A stretch of 64,000 bases of DNA from Dendrolimus kikuchii (GCA_019925095.2 CM034403.1:2609690-2673689); one strand, 5' to 3'; counted from the first letter of the stretch, positions 21,445-33,157 are shown. Translations and numbers: made by a program. Notes: generated by a model from the sequence alone, not told the origin.

Positions 21445-22049
21445 CATACATACATACATAACTTCACGCCAGTTCCCTTGCGGGGTAGGCACGAACAACA
21501 GAGCGCCATTTAGGCCCATTCTTACACACCTCACTTGCTTCTTTGACATTCATAACTCTTGTCATGCACACTCGTCTGTTCTTAAGGCTCCTGACATCAC
21601 CCTCCGCTAGTACACGATCAATTTGATCATGGAAGGTGTGTCGTGGCCTTCCACGACTTCTGCATCCATCCACTTTTGCATTGTATATCTGTTTAGTCAT
21701 TCTTTCATCATGCATTCTTTCCACATGCCCGAACCACCGGAGCATTCCTTTCCTTACCTTCACCCCGACACTCTCTTTCAGACCAACTCTCTTTCTTACT
21801 TCGGTATTACGAACGCGCTCCGCGAGCGTCACTCCGCAGATTTTGCGCAGTGCTCGCATCTCAACCGCGTTTACTCTACTTTCATGCTCTCTCTTCCATA
21901 CCCAACTCTCGCTTCCATACGTGAGCGTAGGTACCAGCACCGCGTTGTGTATGGCGAGCTGGGCCTTCTGGCTGAGGTTCTTAGCGCTTAGAAGTTTACC
22001 TAACGCTCCATTCAAACTATTCCCCAAATTCACTCTTCTTTCTATATCA
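21445..22049 (-). mobile_element. RTE-M LINE copy, best preserved frame
   Basis: The frame from the 5' truncation to the stop at 21464-21466 is uninterrupted for ~195 codons. It starts at DIERRVNLGNSLNGALGKLL and includes the HDERMTKQ residues lost from the 13346 copy. The 12-bp duplication TTGCCTATTCTA lies at 21433-21444 and 22050-22061. High identity with the other copies suggests recent spread. Confidence 0.9.
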
Positions 22050-22100
22050 TTGCCTATTCTAATTATATATATGTACAACTTAATTTATAAAAGATAAAAA

Positions 22101-22560
22101 CTACAAATAGTAAATAGGTCCCAAATCACCGTCAGTTGGGAACGTTCCCAAAACGCTGGCTGCATTACCGCGTTGTATGGCAACGCTTATGCGTTGCCCA
22201 AAATACAGGCCAGCGTTTTGGTTTCGTGAGACATCTATCAACCGTTTTTGATAGGTCTCGATAAAGGCGATGGGCTTCTGGACCCCATGGCCCGAGAGTT
22301 TCGACACCAAAAGCCGCAAATATATATCCACTACCAACGGATGCATATTTGCGGCGTTTTAGGTCCTCTTGTCGGGCGGCAGCTGCACCAGCTACCACAG
22401 CCGTATCGGGAAGATGGGACGCTGCCAAAGTGCGTCCCAAACTAATGGTCGTCCCATCTTCCATGGCACCAAAGACATCCCGTCCGGTCTCTTGCCATCG
22501 CCGGGACACAGTCCATTTGGCTCTAAAATGGCTAGGGTCCCGGTGGTGACAAGAGCCCGG
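22101..22560 (-). pseudogene. LINE-J C-terminal fragment, frameshifted
   Basis: Read in two frames, the minus strand gives AARQEDLKRRKYAS, AFGVETLGPWGPEAHRLYRD and then GQRISVAIQRGNAASVLGTF-stop. One shift near 22250 separates them. It is the longest LINE-J piece here and shows that the VETLGPWG and QRGNAAS blocks belong together. Confidence 0.65.
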
Positions 22561-22852
22561 CGGATAATGTCATTTAGTGCAGCGTGGCATGATATTCTAC
22601 CGGCGCTATATAATTAATAAATAAAAGGTAATAAATATTATCCGGGTTACATAAAAGGTACTTACTTAACAAAATAAATAGGAACTAACTATTTAAATAA
22701 TGACGATTAAGATCCTGCTTACTTGCACACCAGTGAAACTGGAAAAATGTACTTACTGAACCAGGTAGGTATTTCTAGGAGTAATACAATACTGTATACA
22801 ACTACATTTATGCAAGAATAAATATTTCATTTTGTTTCATTTCAACGTAATG
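22561..22852. other. Unassigned stretch
   Basis: Nothing recognised. Confidence 0.4.
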
Positions 22853-23368
22853 GTTAGCGTACGCGTCCGAAGCTCAAAGAGCGCGCGTTCAATCCTGGCC
22901 GGAAGGCATGCACCACTTAGGCAATTTTCTGACCTAATGTGCATATTGTATGTATGTAATACGTTGTATTTTATCCGTGCAGGAACGGAGAAAGAATACA
23001 ATTTCCTGCGGCCGGGCGGCCTGTCGTAAGAGGCGACTTAACAACCCACAGCCAGGTGGTAGGGCATTTGTCCGACTGGATGGTTACCACCCCTGGTCTA
23101 AAGTATGTCGCCATAACAACTTTGAGTTGTGTTCCGGCATTAGTGACCAGGTTCCAGTTTCCCTTAAGAGAGCAGCAGCGCATTTGTAGCAAATTTGGTG
23201 TTGCAAATGTCCATAGGCGATGGTAATCGCTTTCCATCAAGTGGGCCGTCTGCCTGTTTGCTGATCTCCTGCAATTAAAAAAAACCCTGCAGATCGAGAT
23301 AACCGATGTGTCAAAACCGCTAAGCCGCCTTAGACAAGCGTGGGACGTTTATGGGCTGCTACTATAAA
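22853..23368 (+). mobile_element. tRNA-derived SINE tS2, split by S1
   Basis: The head (GGTTAGCGTACGC, GCGTTCAATCC) is at 22853-22972 and the body (GAGATAACCGATGTGTCAA, TTAGACAAGCGTGGGACG) at 23285-23368. S1 lies between. It aligns with the intact tS2 at 3416. Confidence 0.75.
22973..23284 (+). mobile_element. S1 copy, full length, nested in tS2
   Basis: It runs from ATCCGTGCAGGAACGG to GCAATT plus eight A. The flanks are two halves of one SINE. Confidence 0.92.
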
Positions 23369-23814
23369 GATTAACGTGGTAGAGCCATGCTGGAATCATT
23401 GCCTGATTACAGCTCTTAGAGTCGGCTCGATTGGTGTAACACTTCTACGCTCTTACAGAGTATCTCAGTGGAACGGTTAGCTTTGAGCTAACCCCTATCC
23501 TATCATATCTATTTAATTCCTCGTGTCTTTGTCCTTAAATCCCATTTCTCCTGTCTGATAGATAACTTATCCCACCTGCTAGGGACTGTATGAATTTAGA
23601 AAAGATATTGAGAATTATACAAGTTAAAGAATGGCGATGGATTTCATGTCTTCTGTGATGCTAATGAGTTAGGTTGGTTTGTTGGTCCTAGTTTTCTACT
23701 ACAAGGCGAATATTTTGATAATGTTACGAAATCTTTCCTATTTTATTTTAAATTTATTCCGATAGATAGATAGATATATAGGTATATATACTTGTCTTAC
23801 CATAAATATTATTT
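23369..23814. other. Unassigned stretch
   Basis: Nothing recognised except a short (GATA)n run near 23760. Confidence 0.4.
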
Positions 23815-24117
23815 GAAACGGAGAAAGAATACAATTTCCTGCGGCCGGGCGGCCTGTCGTAGGAGGCGATAAAACAACCCACAGCCAGGTGGTAGGGCAT
23901 TTGCCCGATTGTATGGCTACCACCCCTGGTCTAAAGTATGTCGCCATAACAACCTTGAGTTGTGTTCCGGCATTAATGACCAGGATCCAGTTTCCCTTAA
24001 GAGAGCAACAGCGCATTTGTAGCAAATTTGGTGTTGCAAATGTCCATAGGCGATGGTAACCGCTTTCCATGAAATGGGCCGTCTGCCTGTCTGCTGAACT
24101 TCTGCAATTAAAAAACA
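23815..24117 (+). mobile_element. S1 copy, first ~12 bp missing
   Basis: It starts at AAACGGAGAAAGAATAC and ends TTCTGCAATTAAAAAAC. Confidence 0.9.
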
Positions 24118-24200
24118 ATTGTAACAAAGTTTTTTTTTCTATTGCAAATAACATTTATAAGTTTTACAGTGTCTTAGTTTAATACATAAATATAAAAAGC

Positions 24201-24625
24201 TTATTCGAAGTGGTCTTCATTGGCTGCAATACAGTCATTTGAACTTTGAGGCCAGTTATCAATAGAAGCACGCACTCTTTCCATGGGAAAATTCTTCACT
24301 GCCAATCGTATGGATTGTTTTAGGGACTCCAAATTATCATGGCGTTTAGAGCAAGTCTGACCATAAATCATAATCCAGCGGATTAAGATCGGGACTAGAC
24401 GACGGCCAGTCTTCAGCTCTGATGAAGTCCGAAACGTTCGTTTCCAACCAAGACTGCTTGGACCGAGCTTTATGACCTGGCGCCGAGTCTTGCTGGAAGG
24501 ACCATTCTTGGTTATTGAACATGTTGTTAAGGGGCTTAACTACCTTCTCAAGAATGGTATCTTGATACACTTGTGCCGATGTTTTGATACCTTTTTCACA
24601 AAAATTTGGCTCAGTCACTCCTTCA
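24201..24625 (-). pseudogene. maT-type (DD37D) mariner transposase, 3' half
   Basis: Minus-strand frames carry VTEPNFCEKGIKTSAQVYQD and FQQDSAPGHKARSKQSWLE, then WPSSSPDLNPLDYDLW. From the D of QQD to the D of NPLD there are 37 residues, the maT spacing. After a frameshift near 24345, FPMERVRASIDNWPQ leads to the stop at 24201-24203. The N-terminal helix-turn-helix half and both terminal repeats are missing. S1 sequence joins at 24629. Confidence 0.8.
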
Positions 24626-24628
24626 TAG

Positions 24629-24778
24629 CTCAAGGTTGTTATGGCGGCATACTTTAGACTAGAGGTGGTAGCCATCCAGTCGGACAAATAACCTACCACC
24701 TGGCTATGGGTTTTTTTGTCGCCTTACGACAGGTCGCCCGGCCGCAGGAAATTGTCTTCTTTCTTCGTTCCTCCACGG
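24629..24778 (-). mobile_element. S1 fragment
   Basis: It starts inside S1 at CTCAAGGTTGTTATGG and ends CCTCCACGGATAG. The A-tail half is missing at the mariner junction. Confidence 0.82.
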
Positions 24779-24789
24779 ATAGATTTTAC

Positions 24790-24900
24790 TACATAATATG
24801 GTGACCTAAATTCAGTATTCTACTTATGGTCTTCATGTATGCAGAATACAGTATAACTAAGTTCTCTCTATTGTATTACTTTTTACTATTCTAAAGAGAT
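24790..24900 (+). repeat. LINE-J 3' tail fragment
   Basis: GGTGACCTAAATTCAGTATTC aligns with the end of the LINE-J frame and 3' UTR at 25825-25925. Confidence 0.5.
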
Positions 24901-24907
24901 TAATGAA

Positions 24908-25000
24908 AGAAGATGAAGCGTAAGATGTTTGTCATAATTGTCGTAAGTGGAGAACCATCGTCGCTGCCTACCCTCATGCAAAACAGGCGTGATAGTATAC
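24908..25000 (+). pseudogene. RTE-M-related 3' terminal codons
   Basis: The frame reads DVCHNCRKWRTIVAAYPHAK then stop, with one earlier stop. It is the variant subfamily seen at 13047. Confidence 0.6.
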
Positions 25001-25060
25001 ACGCGCGTATGTATCTCATTTCATAAACAATCTAAAATCATGAGATCTTGTTTAAATATA

Positions 25061-25369
25061 TATTTTATTGCAGGAGTTCAGCAGACAGGCACACGGCACA
25101 CTTGATGGAAAGCGGTTACCATCGCCTATGGACATTTGCAACAACAAAGGTGCTACAAATGCGCTGCTGCTCTCTTAAGGGAGACTGAAACCTGGTCACT
25201 AATGCCGGAACACAACTCAAGGTTGTTATGGCGACATACTTTACACCAAGGGTGGTAGCCATCCAGTCGGGCAAATGCCCTACCACCTGGCTGTGCGTTG
25301 TTTTGTCGCCTCTTACGACAGGCCGCCCGGCCGCAGGAAATTGTATTATTTCTCCGTTCCTGCACAGAT
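25061..25369 (-). mobile_element. S1 copy, full length
   Basis: T-rich run and TTGCAGGAGTTCAGC at left, CCTGCACAGAT at right. Point changes only. Confidence 0.9.
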
Positions 25370-25745
25370 ATATTTAGACATATTGTAGTTTTTATTTTTG
25401 TTTTGTGATATTGTATAATTCCTTTTTATTTTTTTTATTTTAAATCTAATTTTCCAATATTATATCAAATATATTATAATTTTCTTATAGTTGTATGAGC
25501 CAAATGCGTAACATGAACTATTTTTTTAGTGGAAACTTAGTTGATACGTGTATTAATTTATGTGTTTGGTATTGTAAGAATTATAATTATTGTAAGTTTC
25601 CTAAATCAATTAAATAAATAAATATACATAATTTCGTTGAAAATATACCTTGAGCTTCAGGGCCTTCACTTTTGTTTTAGAGTATTTCTTTTAATAGTTC
25701 AAAAATTAGAGGGAGGTAGAAATTTTTTTTTAAGCCTTTTCAACT
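25370..25745. other. AT-rich, unassigned
   Basis: Nothing recognised. Confidence 0.4.
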
Positions 25746-25925
25746 AAATAACTCGGATCAGTATGGCGATCCAGCGAGAAAACGTGGCCAGCCTTCTGGG
25801 CACCTTACCCATAGAAGACGGTGATCTAGGCTCAGTATTCTACTTATAGTCTTGAGGGACTATGGGTAGAATACAATACAAATAAGTTAAGTTTTCTTGC
25901 ATTGTATTCGATTAACTCCTCGACT
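25746..25925 (+). pseudogene. LINE-J terminal codons and 3' UTR
   Basis: The frame reads ISMAIQRENVASLLGTLPIE and DGDLGSVFYL then stop at ~25852. The following ~70 bp match the 24790 fragment. Confidence 0.65.
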
Positions 25926-26566
25926 ATTTTGAATTAACTAAAACATTAAGGCTGGGTATCCAGATTGGGGAATTATTCACCCAAAAATTCTTTGTTAATG
26001 GACGAAAATTTTGGGTTACGTGTAACATATTATATTTGGAATGTAAAAATTCGACCTAATCACTTAAATGTATCTAACGACGACGGTCTGAATGGCACGT
26101 CACTTCTGGCATAGTAAATTTAATAAACATGGAAAAATTCTGGAACTCTGAAGACCCTGCGCTTAGGACCAATATCATATTTTTTCTACTCTGTCCAATG
26201 ATACCCCACACAATTATGTTGACTGAAAAATAGTAAAATTAATAATTTTAATGGTGGTAGGGCTATATGAGATATCCTTCTGCGTCTACCACCGCCTTAC
26301 TTACTTATTTTCTCACCGAAAAAGTTTCACTTTGTTCCGGAAATAAGGGCTCTAGAAGCAGTGAAATTATTGCCATCAAGACTAAACAATTAATATCTTC
26401 AAAATGGGCAACACATTAGGGTGAAAATATTTTAAGCGACGTTTTCCATGCTAATAAAGATGTTATAAAATAATACACTAAACTTCATGAAAATTGCCTA
26501 TCAAGTCTTGAATACCTGTCCAAATGCATTAATTGTTTTTTTTTTGTAATGATCGATGTATACTCA
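25926..26566. other. Unassigned stretch
   Basis: No recognised element or supported frame. Confidence 0.4.
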
Positions 26567-26578
26567 TAGAATCGATAT

Positions 26579-26886
26579 ACATACATACATACATAACTTC
26601 ACGCCAGTTCCCTTGCGGGGTAGGCACGAACAACAGAGCGCCATTTAGGCTTATTCTTACATACCTCACTTGCTTCTTTGACATTCATAACTCTTGTCAT
26701 GCACGCTCGTCTGTTCTTAAGGCTCCTGACATCACCTTCTGCTAGTACACGATCAATTTGATCATGGAAGGTGTGTCGTGGCCTTCCACGACTTCTGCAT
26801 CCATCCACTTTTGCATTGTATATCTGTTTATTCATTCTTTCATCATGCATTCTTTCCACATGCCCGAACCACCGGAGCATTCATAT
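26579..26886 (-). mobile_element. RTE-M LINE fragment
   Basis: It keeps ~93 codons from MLRWFGHVERMHDERM to the stop at 26599-26601, then the tail. The 12-bp duplication TAGAATCGATAT lies at 26567-26578 and 26887-26898. Confidence 0.9.
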
Positions 26887-26930
26887 TAGAATCGATATCT
26901 ATTAGAAATAATCTTTTTAAACTATTTATT

Positions 26931-26985
26931 ATACCAGGATTACAGCAGACAGTCAATTTGATAAAAAGTGGTTATATCTGGTGGT
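26931..26985 (-). repeat. Degenerate S1 3' end
   Basis: CCAGGATTACAGCAGACAG then GATAAAAAGTGGTTA matches the start of minus-strand S1 with many changes. It looks like a very old copy. Confidence 0.5.
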
Positions 26986-27868
26986 ATTTTTTGACATATT
27001 TTTTGAAAAACTAACCAAATTATGCCCCCCAATTTGTACCGATATTTTCCCTCTTAGTCCTTAACATGACTAACATGTAAATGAAAAAAGAATAAATCTT
27101 TTTTCCTTATCTTTGGTATAACAGAATTGTAACTGTATTTGGCATGTATGATATAATTGATAACCACGATGAAAGGAGACATTCTATCCCGGAAAATGAG
27201 ACAGTTTCCAATGCAAAGTTTTCATGAGAAAAGCTAAATGAAAAAAAAATAACATGAAATAAGGTATATACGTACTTTTCATAATGGGAACGAAAACGCG
27301 ATACTTTTTATCCCAGAAAACGATGAATTTTAATGGGTTCAACTCCAATATGTACACAAGCGAAGTCGCGTGTAAAGCTTCAAGTACGAACATAAATTAC
27401 GTTCACCATAACGAGGTAAAATATTACATAAAATTCCCAACAACAATATAAAAATATACAAAATAAAACCACAAAGGGCGTTACTTAAAATATATTATGC
27501 TAAACTACTTCCGAGCATCCACACGCAACGAAGTAATAATTATTATTACAAACCTGCATTAAAAAATCATGCGGCGATTTTCAAAACACATCGTCCACTT
27601 ACAAAAAAAAAAAAAAAAAATTAACACTGAAAAAATCTCTTTACACTATCACTGAATAGACGCCGGCACAGTAGGATAAGTGCAATTCGAATATTAATAT
27701 AATTAATATGCGGTGTAACACGTGTCTATCGTTAGGCGGTCAACGCGTCACTGGAGCCCGCCTGTCCGCATGCGCGTTGCTGGTGTACCCTAGTATCTGA
27801 AAGATTAGGCTTTCAGCCTGTATCTGCTTCCCTGGCATTTCAAGTTTAATGTCAAGGCAGATTTGATT
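26986..27868. other. Unassigned, with an A-run near 27601-27619
   Basis: A poly(A) run of about 18 and a GC-richer patch near 27660-27800 are present. No frame is supported. Confidence 0.4.
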
Positions 27869-28089
27869 TTTTTTTTATTACAGGATATCAGCAGGCCTAC
27901 TTGATGGAAAGCGGTTACCATCCTCTATGGACATTTGCAACAGCAAAGTTGCTACAAATGCGCTACTGCTCTCTTAAGGGAAACTGGAACCTGGTCACTA
28001 ATGCCGGAACACAACTCAAGGTTGTTATGGCGACATACTTTAGACCAGGGGTGGTAGCCATCCAGTCGGGCAAATGCCCTACCACCTGG
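27869..28089 (-). mobile_element. S1 copy, truncated at CCACCTGG
   Basis: It ends abruptly at GCCCTACCACCTGG, losing the first ~80 bp of the element. The same breakpoint occurs at 62211. Confidence 0.9.
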
Positions 28090-28565
28090 TAATTTTAGAG
28101 GTGATGGGGCATAATGGCCTACTTTGTTGTGTTACCTCTCCTCCCATGGGACGCTATACATACGCACGCAAAGAGAGAATGACCGGGACTTGGTTTCTCC
28201 GGACAGCAAATGAGGCCGATGGGCCGCCGCGGACAGAGTAAAGGGGATCACAGGTGTCGCTTTGCCCATTTTCTTCCGACAACATTGTGGGCTGGGGGGG
28301 ACCAAGGGACACCCCTTCTTGTCGGCTTGCATCGAGGCGTTACGGCAGTCATACCTTTGATTACGATGCCGTGGCGCCTCATCATAATGCAGAGGGAAGA
28401 TATAAGGTGTAGCGGTCGGTGATTGCAACTTCTTCTATCCTCAGAAGCTTTTGTGTAGCATAGATAGCCAGGCGTCTCACATACCCCTCGGTGTACTCAG
28501 CCGGGACCCGAGGATATGTATGTGCAATTGCATTACCCCAGCATTACCCAAAAAAAAAAAGGGTC
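28090..28565 (+). repeat. GC-richer unit with A-run end, possible retroposed sequence
   Basis: Composition is unlike the neighbours. It ends CAGCATTACCC followed by eleven A. It may be a retroposed fragment, but I cannot name a family and no frame is convincing. Confidence 0.35.
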
Positions 28566-28609
28566 TGCGGACTAGCAAGACTATCTACTTGTACCTTTGG
28601 CATACATAC

Positions 28610-29240
28610 ATACATTTGGTTTTAGTGGATATATAAGTACATTGGAATGTGTGTGGAGTGGAGATACATACATTGGGATTTAGTGGATATACATTGGAGT
28701 GTGTGTGGGGTGGAGATACATATATTGGGATTTAGTGAATATACATTGGAGTGTGTGTGGGGTGGAGATACATACATTGGGATTTAGTGGATATACATTG
28801 GAGTGTGTGTGGGGTGGAGATACATACATTGGGATTTAGTAGATATACATTGGAGTGTGTGTGGGGTGGAGATACAATACATTGAGATTTAGTGGATATA
28901 CATTGGAGTCTGTGTGGGGTGGAGATACATACATTGAGTTTTAGTGGATATATAAGTACATTGGAGTGTGTGTGGAGTGGAGACACGTACATTGGGATTT
29001 AGTGGATATACATTGGAGTGTGTGTGGGGTGGAGATATATACAATGAGATTTAGTGGATATACATTGGAGTCTGTGTGGGGTGGAGATACATACATTGAG
29101 TTTTAGTGGATATATAAGTACATTGGAGTCTGTGTGGGGTGGAGATACATACATTGGGATTTAGTGGATATACATTAGAGTGTGTGTGTGGGGTGGAGAT
29201 ACATATATTGAGTTTTAATGAATATGTATTGAAGTGTATG
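28610..29240 (+). repeat. ~52-bp minisatellite
   Basis: About eleven units share GGGTGGAGATACATACATTG and TTTAGTGGATATACATTGGA. Three units carry an ATAAGTAC insertion that lengthens them to ~59 bp. Each unit includes a short (GT)n. Confidence 0.9.
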
Positions 29241-29596
29241 TGGAGTCATCAAATAATTTATTGCATAAAAACATGGTAGTTATACAAATAGGTGTTATTG
29301 TTTTATAATGATCACATGATATTTGCCGGTTCGGCGTACAATTTTTAAAAACTTATATATGTCATAGATGTTGTATTGTTAGGCCGCTTTCTGGTTTGTT
29401 GGTGCAGTAGCGGCGTGTAATCGTATGCTTGGTGTACGCGATACCGCACGCTTTCCAAGCGCCTATATTTCTCTGAGCCTTTCCTTGATTCACGTAGTAT
29501 AGTGGCGGTAGCGGCACACAGCCTTTGTATTAACTACTAAGTTAACCCGTTTTTCAAAGTTTTTTTTTAATATTAATCTGTATTATCTGTATTTTT
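29241..29596. other. Unassigned stretch
   Basis: Nothing recognised. Confidence 0.4.
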
Positions 29597-29900
29597 ATCC
29601 GTGCAGGAATGGAGAAAGAATACAATTTCCTGCGACCGGGCGGGCTGTCGTAAGAGGCGACCAAACAACCCACAGCTAGGTGGTAGGCCATTTGCCCGAG
29701 TGGATGGCTACCACCCCCGGTCTAAAGTAGCGCCATAACAACCTTGAGTTGTGTTCCGGCATAAGTGACCACGTTCCAGTCTTCCTTAAGAGAGCAGCAG
29801 CGCATTTGTAGGACCTTGATGATGCAAATGTCCATAGGCGATGCTAACTGCTTTGCATCAAGTGGGCTGACTGCGTGTCTGCTGAACTCCTGCAAAAAAA
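29597..29900 (+). mobile_element. S1 copy, full length
   Basis: ATCCGTGCAGGAATGG to CTCCTGC plus eight A. A few small deletions are present. Confidence 0.9.
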
Positions 29901-30209
29901 ATTACAACGCGCAAACATAAATACTACTCTTTGTTAATAGATGTTAAAATAGATTTATAGGTGCAAGTGATTTTCAACCTTCACGCCTAACACGTTAAGT
30001 CTAATCTCGCTTGACTGGTTATTAACTGGGTGCGTTTCAACGTAGCATTTTCTGTCTCTTTTGCGGTAATGATGTCCAATGCGTTTGAATTTTAATTGAG
30101 CAGCTAATCGCATGTCGTCATAACTTCGTGTTAGATGATAAATTTTCATCATTCACATCGATGATAATTGTTAATACGTTCATCGATGAAAACAGATTTT
30201 TATAAACCA
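29901..30209. other. Unassigned stretch
   Basis: A 65-codon minus frame (29955-30152) has no recognised motif. Otherwise AT-rich. Confidence 0.35.
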
Positions 30210-30428
30210 TATGCCCGACTGGATGGCTACCACCCCTGGTCCTAAAGTATGTCGCCATAACAACCTTGAGTTGTGTTCCGGCATTAGTGACCAGATTCCA
30301 GTCTCCCTTAAGAGAGCATCAGCGTATTTGTGACACCTTTGGTGTTGCAAATTTCCTTAGGCGATGGTAACCGCTTTCCATCAAGTGGGCCGTCTGAATG
30401 TCTGCTAAACTACTGCAATAACAAAAAA
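30210..30428 (+). mobile_element. S1 copy, 5'-truncated
   Basis: It begins ATGCCCGACTGGATGG, within a few bases of the truncation point of the 15779 copy. Confidence 0.9.
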
Positions 30429-30465
30429 TATTATAATGTTTAATATTATTCTAATTATACAACTA

Positions 30466-30890
30466 CTAGCGGCCCCGGCAGGCGTTGTCCTGTTCTGAAA
30501 AAATAAAAATCTAGGACCCGATCCCAGCGCCACCTACCGGTTCCAATTGCGAATCTAAACCATCCGGGAACCCACTCAAACACACAAAACCAAAATCACC
30601 AAAATCGGTCCAGTTGATTAGGAGGATTCTAGAACCTGATCTCAGCGTCACCTACCGGTTCTAATTGTGAATCTAAACTATACGGGAACCTACCCAAACA
30701 TAAAAACAAAATCACCAAAATCGCTCCAGATGTTTAGGAGGATTCTGGAACCCGATCTCAGCGCCACCTACCGGTTCCAACGGGATAAAAAGTATCTTAT
30801 GTCCGTCTCCTGGTTCTAAGCTACCTCCCCACCAATTTTCAGCCAAATCGGTACAGCCGTTCTTGAGTTTCTTTTATATATATACATACA
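30466..30890 (-). mobile_element. Hel-C with a short minisatellite
   Basis: CTAG at 30466-30469. Only about two ~117-bp units remain, followed by the 5' part with GTCCGTCTCCTGGTTCTAAG and TCGGTACAGCCGTTCT. Confidence 0.7.
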
Positions 30891-30902
30891 AGGGATTTTC
30901 AT

Positions 30903-31420
30903 GTAGTCCATCCGTGCAAGAACGGCGAAAGAATATTATTAATTCCTACGACTAGGCGGCCTGTTGTAGGCGGCAACAAAACAACCCACAGAGCCAGATG
31001 ACAGGATATTTGTTCAAATTCAAATTCAAAAGTTTTTATTCAAAATAAGTTCCACTGGAGAACACTTTTTGAAGGTCATACATAAAGGTTAAAATTTAAT
31101 TTTACTTCCTAGTCTATGTACACCGCTTCGCAACGTGTTATTGCTGTTAAGGAGAAGAAGCGGCAAGAAACTCCCCAGCAACATGTCTAGCTAAAAATTG
31201 TTTTTCTTTATATTTCTTATTCTATTTATATCTCAACTAATTAGTTCTTCTGAATGCCTACCATGACGACCCCTGGTCTAGAATATGCTGCCATAACAAC
31301 CTTGAATTACTGCTGTGTTCTGCCATTAGTGGCCAGGTTCCAGTCCTTCTTTGACGCCGGCAGTACATTGATCACACCTTCAGTGTTGCAAATGTCTATA
31401 AACGTACTATAATAAAAAAA
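30903..31420 (+). mobile_element. S1 copy, diverged, split by element H
   Basis: S1 parts are 30903-31012 and 31256-31420. The flanks GGATATTTG and GACGACCCCTGGTCTAG come from adjacent S1 positions. Confidence 0.8.
31013..31255 (-). repeat. LINE 3' tail (element H), nested
   Basis: Starting CAAATTCAAATTCAAAAG it is the reverse of the 7640-7800 tail and extends further, with GGAGAAGAAGCGGCAAGAAA. The order of the A/T-rich end fits a minus-strand LINE 3' end. Confidence 0.6.
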
Positions 31421-31779
31421 CAAATGTCTATAATATTTACATAAATGTCTAAATGTACTTGTATATTTTCATTTTATTTATTTTCATATGTCATAAATAA
31501 GCAATAAATAATATCAAATGCATTTTATGGCGCTACACTGAAATTCAATTACTACGTTATTTGCTACGATTGGTTCTCGACTACGGCGTAGCAAATTTCG
31601 TAGCAGGGTTGTTATTAACCTTTTATGTATAACTCTATTTGTGATTTATTAAATACAATTTTGGATTTCATTCGTAAAATATTAATCTACAGCTAAATCA
31701 CATCTGAATATAATATTGTTACACGCCGACAAAAGTGGACGCACACCTGCCTACCATAAAACACACTTTATCCGCGGTA
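31421..31779. other. Unassigned; partial LTR-1 start near 31716
   Basis: TTGTTACACGCCGACAAAAG near 31716 resembles the LTR-1 5' end (TGTTACGACCTACACGCC) for ~60 bp before it stops. The rest is unassigned. Confidence 0.35.
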
Positions 31780-31920
31780 TTAATAGTAACCTATTCATCA
31801 GGACGTTTCGCCCACTTTTCAATATCTACTGAAAAGTGGCTGAAACGTCGAAATAAAAATCAAACAATATGCCGCGCTTAAAACCGTTACAATATAGTTT
31901 TAATTACGTAGTAATTGGAT
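31780..31920 (+). repeat. Fold-back repeat K
   Basis: GGACGTTTCGCCCACTTTTC and GAAAAGTGGCTGAAACGTCG form an inverted pair. CCGCGCTTAAAACCGTTACA follows. A related piece is at 62341-62430, and the fold-back at 42126-42184 uses its end sequence. Confidence 0.55.
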
Positions 31921-32349
31921 TATTTAATAACAAGTTCTCGTAACACACTGCGACACGATCGGCTTCCCTTAGCCAGCTTCTGAAATCTGAAGATTTAAAC
32001 AAAGTTCAACGAGAAATATTTCTAATCATCTGCTTACTCTTTTACTCTCTTACTCAGAGATCATAAGGATATAGTGATATAACCTACTTTCGTATATAAC
32101 GTAACAAAGCTTGTTACCAAACTGCATTGCAACTTACAACTCCAGTCACGTCTAATAAAACGCGTCGTAACTTTGTAACGACGTGTTGTTAACTACATAA
32201 TATATGCACTAACTATATTACTTTGTACCAACTTGGTTACTTAAACTCATTTAAGTTATAATGTCATCGGTTATTTAACTGTTTCAATTGTGTAGAAATA
32301 TATATAATTTATGAATTGAATTTACTTTTACAATTTACTTTTACTATTT
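31921..32349. other. Unassigned stretch
   Basis: Nothing recognised. Confidence 0.4.
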
Positions 32350-32578
32350 CCAAGTGGTAGGGCATTTGCCCGACTGGATGGCTACCACCCCTGGTCTAAA
32401 GTATGTCGCCATAACAATCTCGAGTTGTGTTCCGGCATTAGTGACCAGGTTCCAGTTTCTCTTAAGAGAGCAGCAGCGCATTTGCAACTTTGCTGTTGCA
32501 AATGTCCATAGGCGATGGTAACCGCTTTCCATCAAGTGGGCCGTCTGCCTGTCTGCTGATCTCCTGCATTAAAAAAAA
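32350..32578 (+). mobile_element. S1 copy, 5'-truncated
   Basis: It begins CCAAGTGGTAGGGC, at the recurrent CCAGGTGG breakpoint, and ends CTCCTGCATT plus eight A. Confidence 0.9.
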
Positions 32579-32605
32579 TAATAATAATAATATTCGTCAG
32601 ATTAT

Positions 32606-33135
32606 GCAATGTACTGTTTTTATTTGTTGGTGAATATGTTTTTTATTTGTTGGTGAACATGTTTTTATTTGTTGGTGAACATTTTTTTATTTGAAAGTAA
32701 ATATGTTTTTATTTGTTGGTGAATATGTTTTTGATTTGCTGACGAACAAGGTTTTTATTTTAGTTTTTATTACAGGAGTTCAGCAGACAGACAGACGGCC
32801 CACTTGATGGAAAGCGGTTACCATCGTCTATGGACATTTGCAACACCAAAAGTGCTATAAATGCGCTGCTGCTTTCTTAAGGGAAAATGGAACCTGGCCG
32901 CTAATACGAGAACACAACTCAAGGTTGTTATGGCGCCATACTTTAGACCAGGGGTGGTAGCCGTCCAGTCGGGCAAATGCCCTACCACCTGGCTGTGGGT
33001 TGTTTTGTCGCCTCTTACGGCAGGCCGCCCGGCCGCAAGAAATTGTATTCTTTCTCCGTTCTTGCAAGGACGAAATTTGTTGGTGAATATGTTTTTTATT
33101 TGTTGGTGAACATATTTTTATTTGCAGGTGAACCC
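32606..33135 (+). repeat. ~22-bp minisatellite, split by S1
   Basis: Units of TTTTATTTGTTGGTGAATATG occupy 32606-32755 and resume at 33077-33135 beyond the S1 insertion. Confidence 0.8.
32764..33069 (-). mobile_element. S1 copy, full length, in minisatellite
   Basis: TATTACAGGAGTTCAGC at left, GTTCTTGCAAGGAC at right. Confidence 0.9.
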
Positions 33136-33157
33136 GCAAACATGTAATATTACAAAC

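Noticed and set aside
31780..31860. Hammerhead ribozyme of a Penelope-like element
   Set aside because: CTGATGA and CGAAAC occur on the minus strand but abut, leaving no room for stems I and III; the 62341 relative lacks the conserved G in CTGANGA.
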